Notes: generated by a model not told the origin, from the sequence alone. A stretch of 26,274 bases of DNA from CAG-877 sp963660495 (GCA_963660495.1 CAVKYO010000031.1:1-26274); one strand, 5' to 3'. Positions 7,905 to 15,533 are shown, counted from the stretch's first letter. Numbers and translations: made by a program.

Positions 7905-8001
7905 TTAAAATAAATATATGATATATATTAATAGAGACCATAAATATGTAATAAACAGCCATATTTTTTCATTTTATTTACACATTTTAACCATAGTTTA
8001 C

Positions 8002-8010
8002 TGATAAAAT
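8002..8010 (+). promoter_or_regulatory. Extended -10 promoter of the sulfotransferase gene
   Basis: TGATAAAAT (TGn plus TAAAAT) lies 22 bases before the ATG. No -35 is evident. A weak AAATATG/CATATTT hairpin with a T-run (7942-7969) just upstream may end the RhuM-remnant transcript. Confidence 0.4.
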
Positions 8011-8031
8011 TAACAAAAAAGGAGAAAAAAC

Positions 8032-9714
8032 ATGACATGTAAAAGGCAAAAAAAAGCTCTAATAAAAATAATCTTATTACTTCTGCTAGCATCAGCAATA
8101 TATTTATCATACAAAATTATTGAAACTATAAATCAAAAAAATATGAGTAAAAATTTAAAAGACGAAACTTGGATTGATAAAAATGTAAAAATAAACTATT
8201 CAGATATAGGAGAAGATATATACATAGTTAATAAAAATAAAGCAATAAAAATATATAATTTACTTTATCAAGAAAATGTTACAGAAAAAATTAATACCAA
8301 ACTTAAAGAAAATAATTACACAGCAGATAATCCATTAATGATATACAATCCATATGGCACCAACAACAATTCTATTAATATATATTTTAAAGATGATACC
8401 TTAACACTTACGTCATACAAAGTAAAAGTATCTGGTTATAAAACATTTGAAAAAGACCTAGTAGAATGTAATAATGAAATACAAAGTTATCAATTGCTTG
8501 GCTTTATCATGGGTAGTAAAAACACCTTATATTTAACTTATACAAATAATGATGGGGAAGAAATTACAAAAGAATACTCACTAGATTTTACAAACTATAA
8601 AATATCAACAGACAATAAAGTAGAAATAACAGAGGATAATAGTGATGAGTTGGAAGATGGACTGTTTGCTATTTTGGGTGATTCTAGTGATGAGGACTAT
8701 ATTTGGCTAGTAGATAATGACGGTGTTATTAGAGGAGAAATTCCAATACTTGGATATAGAGCTGTAAATTTGCTTTTTAAAGATAGCGAAATGTATTTTA
8801 GTATATCTGAAAGAAAAATAGCAAGCATGAACAACTTAGGCCAAATAACAAAAATATATAATTTAGGTAAATATAAATTACACCATGACTATACTTTTGA
8901 TGAAGAAAAAAACAATATATTAGTTCTAGCAAGTGATACAACAAAAGACTCTTGTGAAGATGCAATTATAAAACTTAATCTTACATCTGGCAAAGTAGAA
9001 GATGCATTTTATCTAGAAGAAGTCCTACCAGATATTAGAGAAAGTGCCTATTACAATAAAGATGAAGTAGCAAAAGAAGTAGAATCAGTAGGTGTAGACT
9101 GGATGCATATTAATACTATAAACTATCTAACTAATGATACAATTATATTAAGTTCAAGAGAAACGTCTTCAATTATAAAAATAAGTAATATTTTTGACAA
9201 CCCAAAAATTGAGTATATACTTGGAGATGAAAGCTTTTATGAAAACTATGAATCTAAAAAATATTTATATACCAAAGTTGGAAACTTTACTATAGCTGGA
9301 GGGCAACACACTGTAAGCTATGTTCCAACTTCAACATCAGGCGTATATTATTTAACAATGTTTAATAACAATATTGGCATAAGCACAACAGTGCCTAATT
9401 TCTCTTGGTCAAGTATCGGACTTAAATATAGTAGCCCAGAAGATGATGGTAAGTCATACTACTATAAGTATAAAGTTGATGAAAATAAAAAAACATTTGA
9501 ACTTGTAGACAAATTTGAAGTAGCATTTTCAGCATATATGAGCAGTGTACAAAATTATAATGAAAGCATTATAATAGACTCGGCTCAAGCCTGCATTTTT
9601 TCAGAAAGAAATACAGATGGAAGTATAAAAAAATCATACAAAGTAAATTGCAAAAGTAGTATATATAGAGTATTCAAATATGACTTTTATGATTACTATT
9701 TTAAAAGTGCCTAA
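8032..9714 (+). CDS. Membrane-anchored aryl-sulfate sulfotransferase (AssT-like)
   Basis: A 560-residue protein. A basic N-terminus and one transmembrane segment (about 10-28) place the rest outside the cell. The body looks like the AssT family (PAPS-independent, moving sulfate from one phenol sulfate to another phenol through a sulfo-histidine). The four residues known from E. coli AssT have counterparts here with similar spacing: LHHDYTFD (His284/285), DWMHINT (His359), SSRETS (Arg376) and AGGQHTVSY (His426, the expected sulfo-histidine). The six-bladed propeller is preceded by an N-terminal beta domain (about 45-205). No dsbL/dsbI-like partners are adjacent, in contrast to uropathogenic E. 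coli. It has its own promoter, AAAGGAG site and terminator. The family call is firm; the substrate is unknown. Confidence 0.85.
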   Translation: MTCKRQKKALIKIILLLLLASAIYLSYKIIETINQKNMSKNLKDETWIDKNVKINYSDIGEDIYIVNKNKAIKIYNLLYQENVTEKINTKLKENNYTADNPLMIYNPYGTNNNSINIYFKDDTLTLTSYKVKVSGYKTFEKDLVECNNEIQSYQLLGFIMGSKNTLYLTYTNNDGEEITKEYSLDFTNYKISTDNKVEITEDNSDELEDGLFAILGDSSDEDYIWLVDNDGVIRGEIPILGYRAVNLLFKDSEMYFSISERKIASMNNLGQITKIYNLGKYKLHHDYTFDEEKNNILVLASDTTKDSCEDAIIKLNLTSGKVEDAFYLEEVLPDIRESAYYNKDEVAKEVESVGVDWMHINTINYLTNDTIILSSRETSSIIKISNIFDNPKIEYILGDESFYENYESKKYLYTKVGNFTIAGGQHTVSYVPTSTSGVYYLTMFNNNIGISTTVPNFSWSSIGLKYSSPEDDGKSYYYKYKVDENKKTFELVDKFEVAFSAYMSSVQNYNESIIIDSAQACIFSERNTDGSIKKSYKVNCKSSIYRVFKYDFYDYYFKSA

Positions 9715-9727
9715 TAAGGTGCTTTTT
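9703..9727 (+). terminator. Terminator overlapping the sulfotransferase stop codon
   Basis: AAAAGTGCC pairs with GGTGCTTTT (two G-T pairs) around TAATAA, with extra T. The stop codon lies in the loop. Confidence 0.7.
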
Positions 9728-9832
9728 TCACTTTCTAAATAAAATAATTATGGACTAATCAAAAACATAATTAGCATAATGTGTAAATGCAATGTAAATC
9801 AATGTTAAATAACTTTATTAAATTGCAAAGTA

Positions 9833-9841
9833 TGGTATACT
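9833..9841 (+). promoter_or_regulatory. Extended -10 promoter of the small anchored protein
   Basis: TGGTATACT (TGn plus TATACT) is followed by AAGGAGG at 9852-9858. Confidence 0.5.
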
Positions 9842-9865
9842 AATCACAAAAAAGGAGGAAAGAAA

Positions 9866-10351
9866 TTGAAAAAGACCAAATATTTAGTTACAACAATAGT
9901 CATATTATCTATTTTAGTAGTTGGATTAGGAGGATATATTGCATACGATAAATTAATTGTAAAAGACACCGTTAAAACAGAAACTGAGAAGAAAAATAAT
10001 AATAATGAAAAAACTACCAGTCAAGTAGCAGAAGAAAAAGAAAACTCTAAAGATTGCTCAACAACCGTTAGATGCTACGGAACATATTATGTAAATGGAG
10101 ATATAAATGATTTAAAATATGTTTTGAATGAGGATGGAACGTATAAGGTTGAAGGCAAAGAAGATTTTGGTGTGTTTACAATTAATGAAAATACAATAAC
10201 ATTCCTTCAAATGAAACATACAGTAGGACCTAGAGAAGAAGATCCTTATTATGAAAATCCAAAGAGCTATCTAATTTCTGATGATTGTTCAAAGATAAGA
10301 TTAACATCGTCTGGTAGTGAAATATCGGCAGAACTAGTAAAGATAGATTAA
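9866..10351 (+). CDS. Small membrane-anchored extracellular protein, unknown function
   Basis: 161 residues starting at TTG, chosen because AAGGAGG ends 7 bases upstream. One transmembrane segment (about 7-27), a charged Lys/Glu/Asn/Thr linker (about 34-62), then a compact domain (about 64-161) with alternating strands (YGTYY, LKYVLNEDGTYKV, FGVFTINENTITF) that suggest a small beta-barrel or lipocalin-like fold. Cys64, Cys70 and Cys141 could form a disulfide outside the cell. It is a monocistronic unit between two clear terminators. I do not recognise the family. Confidence 0.8.
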   Translation: MKKTKYLVTTIVILSILVVGLGGYIAYDKLIVKDTVKTETEKKNNNNEKTTSQVAEEKENSKDCSTTVRCYGTYYVNGDINDLKYVLNEDGTYKVEGKEDFGVFTINENTITFLQMKHTVGPREEDPYYENPKSYLISDDCSKIRLTSSGSEISAELVKID

Positions 10352-10353
10352 TT

Positions 10354-10377
10354 AACAGTGCAATTTGCACTGTTTTT
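10354..10377 (+). terminator. Terminator after the small anchored protein
   Basis: A perfect 9-bp stem AACAGTGCA/TGCACTGTT with a 3-base loop, followed by T. Confidence 0.88.
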
Positions 10378-10473
10378 ATATATCCTTACACTTATTAATA
10401 TATATATTGACATATATTTGCATTATAGTTTGGTAATTAAGATAATAGATAATATTTGTATAAATATCATAAG

Positions 10474-10495
10474 TTCAGCCGCTATTTCGGCTGAA
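10474..10495 (+). other. Isolated GC-rich hairpin in an AT-rich spacer
   Basis: TTCAGCCG and CGGCTGAA form an 8-bp stem around CTATTT, the most GC-rich hairpin in the window. No T-run follows on either strand, so it is not a standard terminator. A TTGACA (10407-10412) lies upstream without a good -10 at the right distance. It could be a structured leader element or part of a small RNA. The rest of the 10378-10636 spacer shows only the promoter listed next. Confidence 0.45.
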
Positions 10496-10552
10496 GTATA
10501 ATAAAAATATTCTAAAATAATAAAAAACACAAAGAAAATTACAAAAAAATAG

Positions 10553-10558
10553 TATAAT
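10553..10558 (+). promoter_or_regulatory. -10 element of the phosphatase-superfamily gene
   Basis: TATAAT without TG extension or clear -35. The leader of about 70 bases contains a small ATCTT/AAGAT hairpin and ends in AAAAGGAG before the ATG. Confidence 0.35.
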
Positions 10559-10636
10559 AAATATATACAAATAGTAGTCATCTTGATACTAAGATATACA
10601 TTGAAATGAATGCAATAAGAAAAGGAGTAAATAATT

Positions 10637-11752
10637 ATGACAGTAAAAAATAATTATAATGAATGTTTAACAAATTTAGCTTGTTCTATCAGAAAGTACT
10701 TTGACTTAGAATATAAGCATAATACCATTGATTATATTGATAAAATATTAAGTGAAAATAAACCTAAAAATGTAGTAACTATACTATGTGATGGACTTGG
10801 CTCAAATATTATAGATAGAGTTCTAGAACCTGATAGTTTTCTTATAAAACACAGACTCAAACCTATAACAACAGTTTTTCCGGCAACAACAGTAGCCGCA
10901 ACAACCTCTATGATAACGGGACTTAATCCTGTTGAAACAGGTATGCTTGGATGGGACATGTATTATAAAGATATAGATAAAACAATCACGACATTTTTGA
11001 ATTCGGCAAAAGAAGATGAAAAACATAAACCGTTACCAGAAGCACGTGAATACAACAAAAAACATATGATTACAAAATCGATTATGGAAGAAATAAATGA
11101 AAAAGGAACTGATTCTGGATATATACTATTTCCGTTTGGCACAGATCCATACAACGGTATTGACGATATGTACAACATAATAGAAACACTATGCAACAAG
11201 CCTGGAAGAAAATATATTTATGCCTATGATACAGAACCAGATCATACTATGCATAAACTTGGATGTGATACTGATGAAGTAAAAGAAATAATCAAAAATA
11301 TAAACGAAAAAGTCGAAAAACTAAGCCATAAATTAACTGATACAATAATATTTGTTGTTGCGGACCATGGACATAAAAATGTAGAAAATATAATGCTTAA
11401 GGATTATCCGGATATAGTAGATTGTCTGGAAAGAAATACATCATTAGAGCCAAGAGCAGTTAACTTTTTTATAAAAGATAATAAAAAAGAAGAATTTCCA
11501 GAAATATTTAATAAATATTTTAAAGATGACTTCGATTTATATACTAAAGAAGATGTCATAAATTCCAAATTGTTCGGTACTGGTGAAGAAAATGAAGTTT
11601 TTAGAGACATATTAGGAGATTATCTAGCTATTGCTAAAACTAATAAAACTTTATTGTACATTGGAGCAGAAATATTAAAATCACAACATGCAGGATATAC
11701 AGATGATGAAATTTTAGTACCTTTAATCATAATAAAAACGGATGAAATTTAA
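10637..11752 (+). CDS. Alkaline-phosphatase-superfamily phosphodiesterase/pyrophosphatase-like protein
   Basis: A 371-residue cytosolic protein (no signal peptide) of the type I phosphodiesterase/nucleotide pyrophosphatase group. The two-metal active site can be traced: Asp52 in CDGLG; a Thr nucleophile at 84 or 85 in VFPATTVAATTS, followed by MITGLNPVETGMLGW, which is typical of the family; Asp202 and His206 in PDHTMHKLG; Asp243-His244 in VADHGH; and His351 in SQHAGYT. Such enzymes hydrolyse phosphodiester or phosphoester bonds in nucleotides, lipids or cofactors. The exact substrate cannot be read from sequence. It is a single-gene unit with an AAAAGGAG site and its own terminator. All expected metal ligands appear present, so it should be active. 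Confidence 0.85.
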   Translation: MTVKNNYNECLTNLACSIRKYFDLEYKHNTIDYIDKILSENKPKNVVTILCDGLGSNIIDRVLEPDSFLIKHRLKPITTVFPATTVAATTSMITGLNPVETGMLGWDMYYKDIDKTITTFLNSAKEDEKHKPLPEAREYNKKHMITKSIMEEINEKGTDSGYILFPFGTDPYNGIDDMYNIIETLCNKPGRKYIYAYDTEPDHTMHKLGCDTDEVKEIIKNINEKVEKLSHKLTDTIIFVVADHGHKNVENIMLKDYPDIVDCLERNTSLEPRAVNFFIKDNKKEEFPEIFNKYFKDDFDLYTKEDVINSKLFGTGEENEVFRDILGDYLAIAKTNKTLLYIGAEILKSQHAGYTDDEILVPLIIIKTDEI

Positions 11753-11768
11753 ATTTCATCTTTCTTCG
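11741..11768 (+). terminator. Terminator formed by a perfect palindrome
   Basis: GATGAAATTTAAATTTCATC is a perfect 20-base palindrome that overlaps the last codons of the phosphatase gene, followed by TTTCTTC. Confidence 0.65.
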
Positions 11769-11813
11769 TATATAAGAACTTTTTCCATTTTTTCAAAATA
11801 TATAATTTGCATA

Positions 11814-11842
11814 TTGACAAACACACGTTTGTACCTTATTGT
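11814..11842 (+). promoter_or_regulatory. Promoter with a TetR-type operator between -35 and -10
   Basis: TTGACA (11814-11819), 17 bp, TATTGT (11837-11842). The inverted repeat ACAAAC-ACAC-GTTTGT starts inside the -35 and fills half of the spacer, a layout often seen for TetR-family repressor sites. No intact gene follows for about 180 bases and no regulator gene is nearby, so this may be a leftover of a lost operon or may drive the acetyltransferase gene. Confidence 0.4.
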
Positions 11843-12021
11843 AGTAAAGCAAGAACTAAAGGTGCATTATATACAGTTTGAACTATAAGCAAAAAATAAT
11901 GTGACAGCGACTGATTCAAAATTAAGCAATTATGGAGAATAGAAATTTTAATTAGGTTCATGCTCAATAAATATAAAATTACAGTATAATAATTATAGAA
12001 ACTAAAACCAGAAAGTAGGCG
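11843..12021 (+). other. Spacer with no recognisable gene
   Basis: No reading frame here looks like a protein. A TATAAT at 11985-11990 without a clear -35 may be the nearest promoter for the acetyltransferase. An AAGTAGG at 12013-12019 is a weak ribosome site. Together with the orphan operator upstream, the stretch looks like the trace of a deletion. Confidence 0.4.
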
Positions 12022-12633
12022 ATATGTACGGAAAAGTTTTATTTAGAAAAACCATCATTAGAAAGAAAAGATGAAATAATTGAGTACATCAATGAATTTG
12101 TAGAATACAATTCTGATATAAATGGAACCGGCGGTTTAGATAAAATTACCGAAGGATACACATTTGAACAAGCCCTTGTCAGATGCTTAAGTATGGAAGA
12201 TGAAGACTATGCTAAAAAGATAAACCGCTGCCAAAGTAAAACATTTTTGCTAATTAGAGAAAACAATAATCGAATTGTTGGAACTATCAATATTAGATGG
12301 AATTTAACAGAGGCTATGAAACAGTTTGGTGGAAATATAGGATATGGAATAAGACCAACAGAAAGAAGAAAAGGTTATAATAAGATTAATTTATATCTAG
12401 GTATGCAAGAAGTTCAAAATCTTGGACTAGACAGAGTAATGTTAGATTGTGATGTAAATAACCTTGGTTCAGATAGAACATTAAAAGCACTTGGTGGAGT
12501 ATTAGAAAGAACAGAAATTGATCCAGAAGATAACATCTTAACTAATGTCTATTGGTTTGATGTTGATAATTGTCTTGAAAAATATAAAGATACATATGAA
12601 CCTTTCATTTCGAAAAATAACTTTAAAAAGTAA
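12022..12633 (+). pseudogene. GNAT-family N-acetyltransferase with a damaged start
   Basis: The body is a GNAT acetyltransferase of the type common in Firmicutes: IVGTINIRWNL, then IGYGIRPTERRKGYNK (acetyl-CoA binding motif A, R/Q-x-x-G-x-G/A region) and CDVNNLGSDRTLKALGGVLE. The homologous region continues well upstream of the first in-frame ATG (12193): from 12031 it reads EKFYLEKPSLERKDEIIEYI and on to ALVRCLSMEDED without a stop. But no in-frame ATG, GTG or TTG exists between the TAG at 12016 and 12193. The frame opens at ATA (12022), while an ATG at 12024 is one base-phase off and ends after 16 codons. Translation from 12193 would lack about 55 N-terminal residues. I infer a start-codon loss or small insertion; a sequencing error or non-standard initiation are alternatives. 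Confidence 0.65.
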
Positions 12634-12694
12634 AATAATAATCTAAAAAGTTGTATAATAAATATGGAAGATGAATAATGATAGGAGAAATAAA

Positions 12695-13027
12695 ATGATA
12701 AAACAAACAGCAGGAAGAGATCAATTAGGAGGCTTAGCACCTAAGTTTGCACATTACAATGATGATATATTATTTGGTGAAAATTGGAATGACACTTCAA
12801 TTGATTTAAAAACAAGATGCATCATTACCGTTGTTGCCTTAATGTCATCTGGGATAACAGATAATTCACTAAAATATCATTTAGAAAACGCTAAGAAAAA
12901 TGGCGTTACTAAAGAAGAAATGGTGGGAATAATAACACATACAGCATTTTATGTAGGCTGGCCTAAAGGATGGGCAGTATTTAATCTACTTAAAGATGTT
13001 TATAAAGATGAAAATACTTCTGAATAA
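12695..13027 (+). CDS. Carboxymuconolactone decarboxylase-like (AhpD-like fold) protein
   Basis: 110 residues from the ATG at 12695, preferred over the in-frame ATG at 12671 because AGGAG ends 7 bases before 12695 and the family start MIKQTAGRDQLGGLAPKFA fits. The all-helical CMD domain covers the whole protein; LKTRCIITVVALMSSG and THTAFYVGWPKGW are the characteristic segments. The Cys-x-x-Cys of AhpD peroxidase is absent (GWPKGW region), so this is the decarboxylase/dehalogenase-like branch, with no defined reaction. A cupin gene lies two genes downstream; CMD and cupin genes are commonly adjacent or fused in Firmicutes, and here a Nudix gene separates them. A TATAAT at 12654-12659 may drive it. 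Confidence 0.85.
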   Translation: MIKQTAGRDQLGGLAPKFAHYNDDILFGENWNDTSIDLKTRCIITVVALMSSGITDNSLKYHLENAKKNGVTKEEMVGIITHTAFYVGWPKGWAVFNLLKDVYKDENTSE

Positions 13028-13088
13028 CATAAACAATAATTAAACTCACAAAAAAATTTTATAATTAATTAGAAAGAAGGAATAAAAC

Positions 13089-13493
13089 TTGGATGTAGTA
13101 GGAACAATGTTTTTTAAAAATAATAGTTTATTAATTGATAAGCCAAGAAAAAGAACAACTTATCAAATGGTAGGTGGAAAAGTTGAAACTGGTGAAACAC
13201 CATTACAAGCAGCGATAAGAGAATGCCATGAGGAGTTAGGAGATAAGGCTTTATTTGATGAGAATAATTTAGAACTAGTGATGCAGTTTGATGAAATTGC
13301 CACTAGTGATGGAATTACGCTAATTCATTTTTATATTTTTAAATACAATGGCATATTAGATGGAGAACTATCAACATCATCAGAAATTGAGAACTTCTTA
13401 TGGTATCAATCTAAAACTGGTGAGGATATTTTATCAAATACATTAAAACATAAAGTTGTTCCTTACTGCTTAGAAAAAAAGTTAATCAAATAG
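13089..13493 (+). CDS. Nudix hydrolase
   Basis: 134 residues beginning at TTG, supported by AGAAGGA 7-8 bases upstream. The Nudix box is complete: Gly30-x5-Glu36-x7-Arg44-Glu-x3-Glu-Glu-x-Gly, read as GGKVETGETPLQ, then REC and HEELGD. It therefore should bind Mg2+ and cleave a nucleoside diphosphate linked to another group. The substrate is not deducible; the short single-domain form resembles MutT/8-oxo-dGTPase-like proteins. It follows the CMD gene by 61 bases and precedes the cupin gene by 39 bases, with separate ribosome sites and no terminator between, so co-transcription is likely. Confidence 0.88.
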   Translation: MDVVGTMFFKNNSLLIDKPRKRTTYQMVGGKVETGETPLQAAIRECHEELGDKALFDENNLELVMQFDEIATSDGITLIHFYIFKYNGILDGELSTSSEIENFLWYQSKTGEDILSNTLKHKVVPYCLEKKLIK

Positions 13494-13532
13494 TAATCTG
13501 TAAATAAAAATCAAGAAAGGAAGGAAAATTAA

Positions 13533-13958
13533 ATGAATAATAATGAACATAAAGAACATGGGAGTGTCTTTGGTTTAGGAAAACCTAATTTTGACTACGC
13601 CAAATACTTTATAGGTAATTCGTATTTAAATCCTTTAGCAAAAACAGATAATATGTTTATAGCTAACGTTACGTTTGAGCCAGCCTGTCGAAATAATTGG
13701 CACATTCATCATGCGACTAAAGATGGAGGACAAATCTTAATTTGTGTAGATGGAGCTGGTTGGTATCAAGAAGAAGGAAAGGAAGCTGTTAGTTTAGAAT
13801 CAGGGGATGTCATCACAATACCAGCAAATGTAAAACACTGGCATGGAGCGAAGAAAGATTCTTGGTTTAGTCATATCGCAATAGAAGTACCAGGTGAAAA
13901 TACTTCAAATGAATGGTGCGAACCAGTAAGTAACGAAGAATATAATAAGTTACATTAA
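13533..13958 (+). CDS. Cupin-domain protein
   Basis: A 141-residue single-domain cupin. The likely metal ligands are His57 and His59 (NNWHIHH), Gln67 (GGQIL) and His102 or His104 (KHWHG). A Gln in place of the usual Glu is known in the small manganese cupins related to TM1459 and the cupin hydroxynitrile lyases. The second cupin motif is LESGDVITIPANVKHWHG. The reaction is unknown: dioxygenase, isomerase or lyase activities all occur in this group. AAGGAAGG precedes the ATG. With the CMD-like gene two genes upstream, it fits a small enzyme pair, perhaps for aromatic or lactone compounds. Confidence 0.85.
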   Translation: MNNNEHKEHGSVFGLGKPNFDYAKYFIGNSYLNPLAKTDNMFIANVTFEPACRNNWHIHHATKDGGQILICVDGAGWYQEEGKEAVSLESGDVITIPANVKHWHGAKKDSWFSHIAIEVPGENTSNEWCEPVSNEEYNKLH

Positions 13959-13993
13959 AATATAGACAATAAAAAATTTAACAGGAGGTTCGT

Positions 13994-14926
13994 ATGAAAA
14001 ATGAAATAATTTTATTTGAAAATCAAAATGTAAAACTAGAAGTTAATATGAAAGATGAAACTGTATGGTTATCTTTAGATCAACTAGCGACGTTATTTGG
14101 TAGAGATAAATCAGTTATTTCTAGACATATCAAAAATGTATTAAAAGAAGAACTAGATAGTTCAGTTGTTGCAAATTTTGCAACAACTGCAAAAGACGGT
14201 AAAATTTATCAAGTCGATTACTATAATTTGGACATGATAATAAGTATTGGCTATCGAGTAAAAAGCAAAAATGGTGTCATATTCAGAAAATGGGCTAATC
14301 AAGTGTTAAAAGATTACATGCTTAAAGGCTATGCAGTAAACCAAAAAAGATTAGAATATTTAGAAAAGACAGTTAAATTAATAGATATTGCTAACAGAAT
14401 AGATGAAAAATTAGAAAATAATGACGCTCAAGAAATTTTAAAAGTAATAGGAAGTTATTCAAAAGCACTTAATCTTCTAGATGATTATGATCATAGAACA
14501 CTATTAAAACCAAAAGGAAATAATAGTCAAAAACAAATAAAATATGAAGAGTGTTTAAAAATAATTAATAAATTAAGATTTAACGAAGAAAGTGATATTT
14601 TTGCTATTGAAAGAAATAAGGGATTAAAAGCAATCATAGAAAATATTTAACAAACCTTTGATAATAATGAAGTTTATAAAAGTATAGAAGAAAAAGCCTC
14701 TAATTTCTTATATATGATTATAAAAGATCATGTTTTTATAGATGGTAATAAGAGAATAGCGGCAACATTATTTATCTATTTCCTAAACTATAATGATATC
14801 TTATATAAGGGTAATAAACAAATTATTGATAATAATACTTTGACTGCTTTAACATTACTTATTGCAGAGTCAAATCCAAAAGAAAAAGAAGTTATAATTG
14901 ACTTGGTTATGAATTTTTTAATCTAA
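13994..14926 (+). pseudogene. RhuM-Fic/Doc protein gene interrupted by one in-frame stop
   Basis: The reading frame encodes a 310-codon protein broken only by TAA at 14648-14650 (codon 219). Residues about 1-110 form the RhuM domain (VWLSLDQLATLFGRDKSVIS, YYNLDMIISIGYRVKSKNG, FRKWANQVLKDYM); a helical linker follows; residues about 220-310 form a Fic/Doc domain with the motif DHVFIDGNKR (His246 to Arg254), the AMP-transferring signature HxFx(D/E)GNxR. The conserved sequence continues in frame directly after the stop as QTFDNNEVY, so a single base change, probably TAT (Tyr) to TAA, explains it. RhuM-Fic proteins are proposed toxins. Downstream ATG at 14714 would give only the 70-residue Fic end. 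AGGAGG (13983-13988) marks the start. A related, more decayed copy lies at 7577. Confidence 0.85.
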
Positions 14927-14939
14927 AAAAGATTACAAC

Positions 14940-14952
14940 ATTGTCAGACAAT
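14940..14952. promoter_or_regulatory. Perfect dyad upstream of the flavodoxin gene
   Basis: ATTGTC-A-GACAAT is a 13-base perfect inverted repeat about 70 bases before the flavodoxin start, preceded by a TAATCT/AGATTA hairpin (14920-14935). It may be an operator; no regulator gene is adjacent. Confidence 0.35.
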
Positions 14953-15020
14953 ATTAAATGCAAGTACCAAGGTCAGTATTTAAAAATTATTGTGAATTAA
15001 AAATGAAAGAAGGAGAATAT

Positions 15021-15497
15021 ATGAACAAAACATTAGTAGCATACTTTTCCTGCACAGGAGAGACAAAATTAGTAGCTGAAAAGATTAATAATATTGTACA
15101 AGGAACACTATACGAAATAATTCCTGAAGTACCATATACAAAAGAAGATTTAGACTGGACAAACAAAAATAGTCGTACCTCAATTGAAATGTCTGATAAC
15201 TATTCAAGACCCGCTATAAAAAACACTTTAAAAAATATGGATGAATACAATACAATTTATTTAGGATTTCCTATCTGGTGGTATATAGCTCCAAAAATAA
15301 TTAATACATTTTTAGAGTCATATAATTTAAAAAATAAAAAATTAGTTATTTTCTGCACATCAGGTAGTAGTGCCATAACTAATGCCTATGACAAATTAAA
15401 AGAAGAATATCCATACAATTTTATTCTCTGGAATAAATTATTAACAAGTATTACTGATGACGAAATTAAAGACTGTATCAAAAACTTCAAAAATTAA
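15021..15497 (+). CDS. Flavodoxin-family protein
   Basis: 158 residues from the ATG at 15021. This start is chosen because AGAAGGAG ends 5 bases upstream and the protein then begins MNKTLVAYFSCTGETK, the normal start of the family; the frame extends further upstream but without a ribosome site. The FMN phosphate loop is Ser10-Cys11-Thr12-Gly13-Glu14-Thr15. Other flavodoxin_4 landmarks are LYEIIPEVPYTKEDLDW, SRPAIK, LGFPIWWYIAPKIINTFLES and FCTSGSSA. It probably carries FMN and acts as an electron carrier or NAD(P)H-dependent reductase in the cytosol. It is a single gene behind the RhuM-Fic pseudogene. Confidence 0.92.
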   Translation: MNKTLVAYFSCTGETKLVAEKINNIVQGTLYEIIPEVPYTKEDLDWTNKNSRTSIEMSDNYSRPAIKNTLKNMDEYNTIYLGFPIWWYIAPKIINTFLESYNLKNKKLVIFCTSGSSAITNAYDKLKEEYPYNFILWNKLLTSITDDEIKDCIKNFKN

Positions 15498-15503
15498 GAT
15501 TCA

Positions 15504-15526
15504 GAAAAAAACATTTGTTTTTATTA
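15504..15526 (+). terminator. Weak AT-rich terminator after the flavodoxin gene
   Basis: AAAAACA (15507-15513) can pair with TGTTTTT (15516-15522), but the 2-base loop is tight and the stem is mostly A-T. Confidence 0.35.
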
Positions 15527-15533
15527 AACAAAA

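Noticed and set aside
7928..8110. Minus-strand open frame overlapping the sulfotransferase start
   Set aside because: It is antisense to the transmembrane segment and promoter of a well-supported gene.
10732..11610. Several minus-strand open frames in the phosphatase-superfamily gene
   Set aside because: All are antisense to conserved metal-binding motifs; no ribosome sites.
12671..12694. Upstream ATG as start of the CMD-like protein
   Set aside because: The AGGAG site fits the ATG at 12695 and the family N-terminus begins there.
14648..14650. TAA in the RhuM-Fic gene as evidence of stop-codon reassignment
   Set aside because: TAA ends many intact genes in this window (hpf, SIS and others), so it is a normal stop.
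14958..15020. Upstream ATG as start of the flavodoxin
   Set aside because: No ribosome site; the family start and AGAAGGAG both fit 15021.
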